Assembly (NCBI GenBank): GCA_016872195.1
Contig: VHAT01000001.1
Span: forward strand, 60,347-124,346
Origin: Sphingomonadales bacterium
GTDB lineage: Bacteria; Bacteroidota; Bacteroidia; Chitinophagales; Chitinophagaceae
Length of the DNA stretch: 64,000 nt
Direction of reading: 5' to 3'
Position numbers and translations under genes: made by a program. The notes beneath the pieces are model-generated. The model searched no databases and was not told the DNA's origin. It was given only the letters and a program-made list of their open reading frames with translations. This document shows positions 63,401 through 64,000 of the stretch, in pieces. Each line of letters starts with the position of its first letter. The stretch's first letter is position 1.

Positions 63401-63815
63401 TAGTTCTATCCCCAAAGATGGGGGTTGGGCTTCCTACAGATGGGTTTGTGTTGTAGATAGCAACCCTTACATCATCAAAAGGAGAAGTTGTACCAGCAAA
63501 ACCAGTGGAGTACGCAAAGAAAGTAATTTTGGTCAGGCCCCAAGAAGGACCGGCGGGAACGGTAAAGTCATCGGCAACTGAATTACCGGTAATATTGGCG
63601 GTATACCCAGCGATAGTGTTAGCGCCCTGCACCTCGCTCCAGGTAAACCCAGTTGGAGCAGCAGTACCATTACTGGTAGTTGCACCGGTAGAAAGTGGCC
63701 CGTTGGTGTATTGCTGAGCCACAGCAGTCGTTCCGATCAAGATCAAAAGACAAAAAGCAAGCAGTGGCCTCAAGAACAAAACCTCAACTTGCTTAAGCGT
63801 AAAGTTTGGTTGCAT
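60423..63815 (-). CDS. Large surface or secreted protein with type IX secretion C-terminal domain
   Basis: The 1130-residue protein has a signal peptide (LLAFCLLILIGTTAVAQ). Next come a beta-sandwich domain and an Ig-like segment (YQWQSSADGTTWTDISG, about 280-325). A GEVED domain follows (RVWFDWNQDGDFNDAGE to GEAEDYNVTI, 380-489), with a second Ig-like segment after it. A proprotein-convertase P domain lies at about 628-790 (PAHTWPGDLVVVL, GVYTLGLRDKYTGDIGTL). A third Ig-like segment (YQWQQSADGGVNWTSISG) is followed by a type A sorting domain (LFIYPNPTTGVFQV, about 1043-1130). No protease domain accompanies the P domain. It is probably an adhesin or cell-surface structural protein exported by the type IX system. 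Confidence 0.88.
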   Translation of the reverse strand: MQPNFTLKQVEVLFLRPLLAFCLLILIGTTAVAQQYTNGPLSTGATTSNGTAAPTGFTWSEVQGANTIAGYTANITGNSVADDFTVPAGPSWGLTKITFFAYSTGFAGTTSPFDDVRVAIYNTNPSVGSPTPIFGDRTTNRFAASSSASMYRIFNATAGTTRQVFRIEANVNVTLAPGTYWIEWAVGTALASNFSPPVTIVGAAGATGANALQRTVSSGAWAALLDGTTPQAMPFIIDYATSGCSGTPAPGNTISSAASVCPGVNFALSLQNTTSGTGVTYQWQSSADGTTWTDISGATGTGLTRSQTTATYYRCRVTCSGNTGTSNALLVPMAPTSACYCTPTYSFGCALGDAITNVTIPGTTLNNTSACSTPPFTYYSTVAAPTLIAGGSYTVNVTMGADPNQHARVWFDWNQDGDFNDAGEAAGATAGSAGANGTAVMAITVPSTATLGTTRMRVRGGNDAALTATQACGTSSSSFGEAEDYNVTIAPCIQGTFTTHPAPSTITCGGNATFTVAGSGSNPTYTWQFRTGPSAIWQELPNGGIVSGATTATVTLTNVPTTWSGYEIRAILRGACTGANPSNSTTLTVNPIQTVVSPASASICAGTIQRLNITNFASTSAPATATFTSTDVPKAIPDANAAGATSNITVSGLPAAAASIGLAVRFSVPAHTWPGDLVVVLRTPNGQIINLDNEITGTGFGPGQGMVNTVISSVGVNALSSAISAGTTFTGVFRADLGTGAGAGPASLVPTTTSWSALYGAPNGVYTLGLRDKYTGDIGTLTAWSLDVTYVVPSYGEGVWTATPAAAGTMFLDAAGTIPYNGTREDTIYVRPSVNTTYSVFFNSTVSPCTSAPAQVLVSVGQPITTLAVPATAAACVGGGFTIAGTHAAIPAGNAAAIYQWQQSADGGVNWTSISGARGLTLSVPTTTASMSGMRYRLLAQSGGCPVAVSNTAILTVNPLPSVTISAPLTGLVPGRTVTVSGTSSPAAAAWSWSLNGSSIAGATATQLVNIDGLGTYQATVRDVNGCINRSNALAITGEASDKLFIYPNPTTGVFQVRYYHAGDANEKRIISIYNPLGQLVATKTFDLSYSTAPYLRMDVDLSGAARGTYVVKVAHEYSGKIVSGLVLVQ

Positions 63816-64000
63816 AGTTACAGTTTTAAAATTGTTAGTGCGCTACTAATCAAGAGTATGCACATTTCAAGTTGAAAGATATATGAAATTTTTGATTATT
63901 CTTAACAAATAAGGAAAACCCTTCCCAATAGATGCATTAATTACTGATAATCATAAGATTACAATTACCACTTATCGACCTCCTCGCCTTGCCCGGAGGG

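Noticed and set aside
1..64000. CRISPR arrays, insertion sequences, prophage, tRNA and rRNA genes
   Set aside because: No repeat-spacer pattern, transposase, integrase, phage gene, tRNA cloverleaf (other than the tmRNA) or rRNA sequence was seen when reading the intergenic regions.

Overview
The window comes from the chromosome of a member of the Bacteroidota, most likely a Chitinophagaceae-type organism. Several features point this way: a DUF4295 protein beside rpmG and rpmB, a rseP-dxr-GH3 cluster, the alternative GlmU-like enzyme, bacillithiol functions (BshC and YtxJ), DUF6526, a type IX secretion C-terminal domain, SusC-like and other TonB-linked outer-membrane barrels, and a PafA-type phosphatase. 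The promoters fit the TTG-N~20-TAnnTTTG pattern of the phylum. No insertion sequence, prophage, CRISPR array, tRNA or rRNA was seen. It looks like core chromosome, densely packed, with no gene-free stretch above about 300 bases.

Layout. 1-2.3 kb: a partial L,D-transpeptidase that carries a TonB C-terminal-like domain, and 4-hydroxyphenylpyruvate dioxygenase. 2.4-9.6 kb: purK, a three-gene RND efflux operon and purE, all on the + strand. 9.6-17.2 kb: bshC and a trans-4-hydroxyproline degradation set (epimerase, D-amino-acid dehydrogenase, ketoglutarate semialdehyde dehydrogenase, DapA-family deaminase), with a sterol-desaturase-family gene embedded on the other strand. 17.3-20.3 kb: rpmB-rpmG-DUF4295 then ftsY-rimO, with a terminator hairpin between the two halves. 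20.5-23 kb: dihydrolipoyl dehydrogenase and a glutaminyl-peptide cyclotransferase-like lipoprotein. 23-29.2 kb: a four-gene operon in which every junction overlaps by 4 bases (giant TPR protein, outer-membrane barrel, HU-like membrane protein, methyltransferase). 29.4-34 kb: DoxX, an M50 protease, DUF6526, CinA and a 2-oxo-acid dehydrogenase E2. 34-44.4 kb: an S9 peptidase, a TonB-dependent receptor, an exonuclease/glycosyltransferase/EamA operon, a 40-residue lipoprotein with YtxJ, a NarL-type regulator, and DUF6268 and DUF2147 proteins.

44.4-64 kb: tmRNA, rseP, dxr and a GH3 enzyme on the - strand. Then follow rplU, rpmA, a 39-residue lysine/alanine-rich DNA-binding-like protein, a PolX homologue whose polymerase active site has lost its aspartates, small secreted proteins, PafA-like alkaline phosphatase and an acyl-CoA-binding protein. 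After these come tpiA, the GlmU-like enzyme, rpmE2, yajQ, threonine aldolase, pgi, and a 1130-residue type IX secreted surface protein.

The most notable points are the PolX with an intact PHP nuclease but a dead polymerase site, the translationally coupled TPR/barrel/HU/methyltransferase operon of unknown job, the transpeptidase-TonB domain fusion, the 40-residue lipoprotein joined to YtxJ, the hydroxyproline cluster, and the recurring TAnnTTTG boxes lying only a few bases from start codons. All assignments come from reading translated sequence and motifs; no database search was run.
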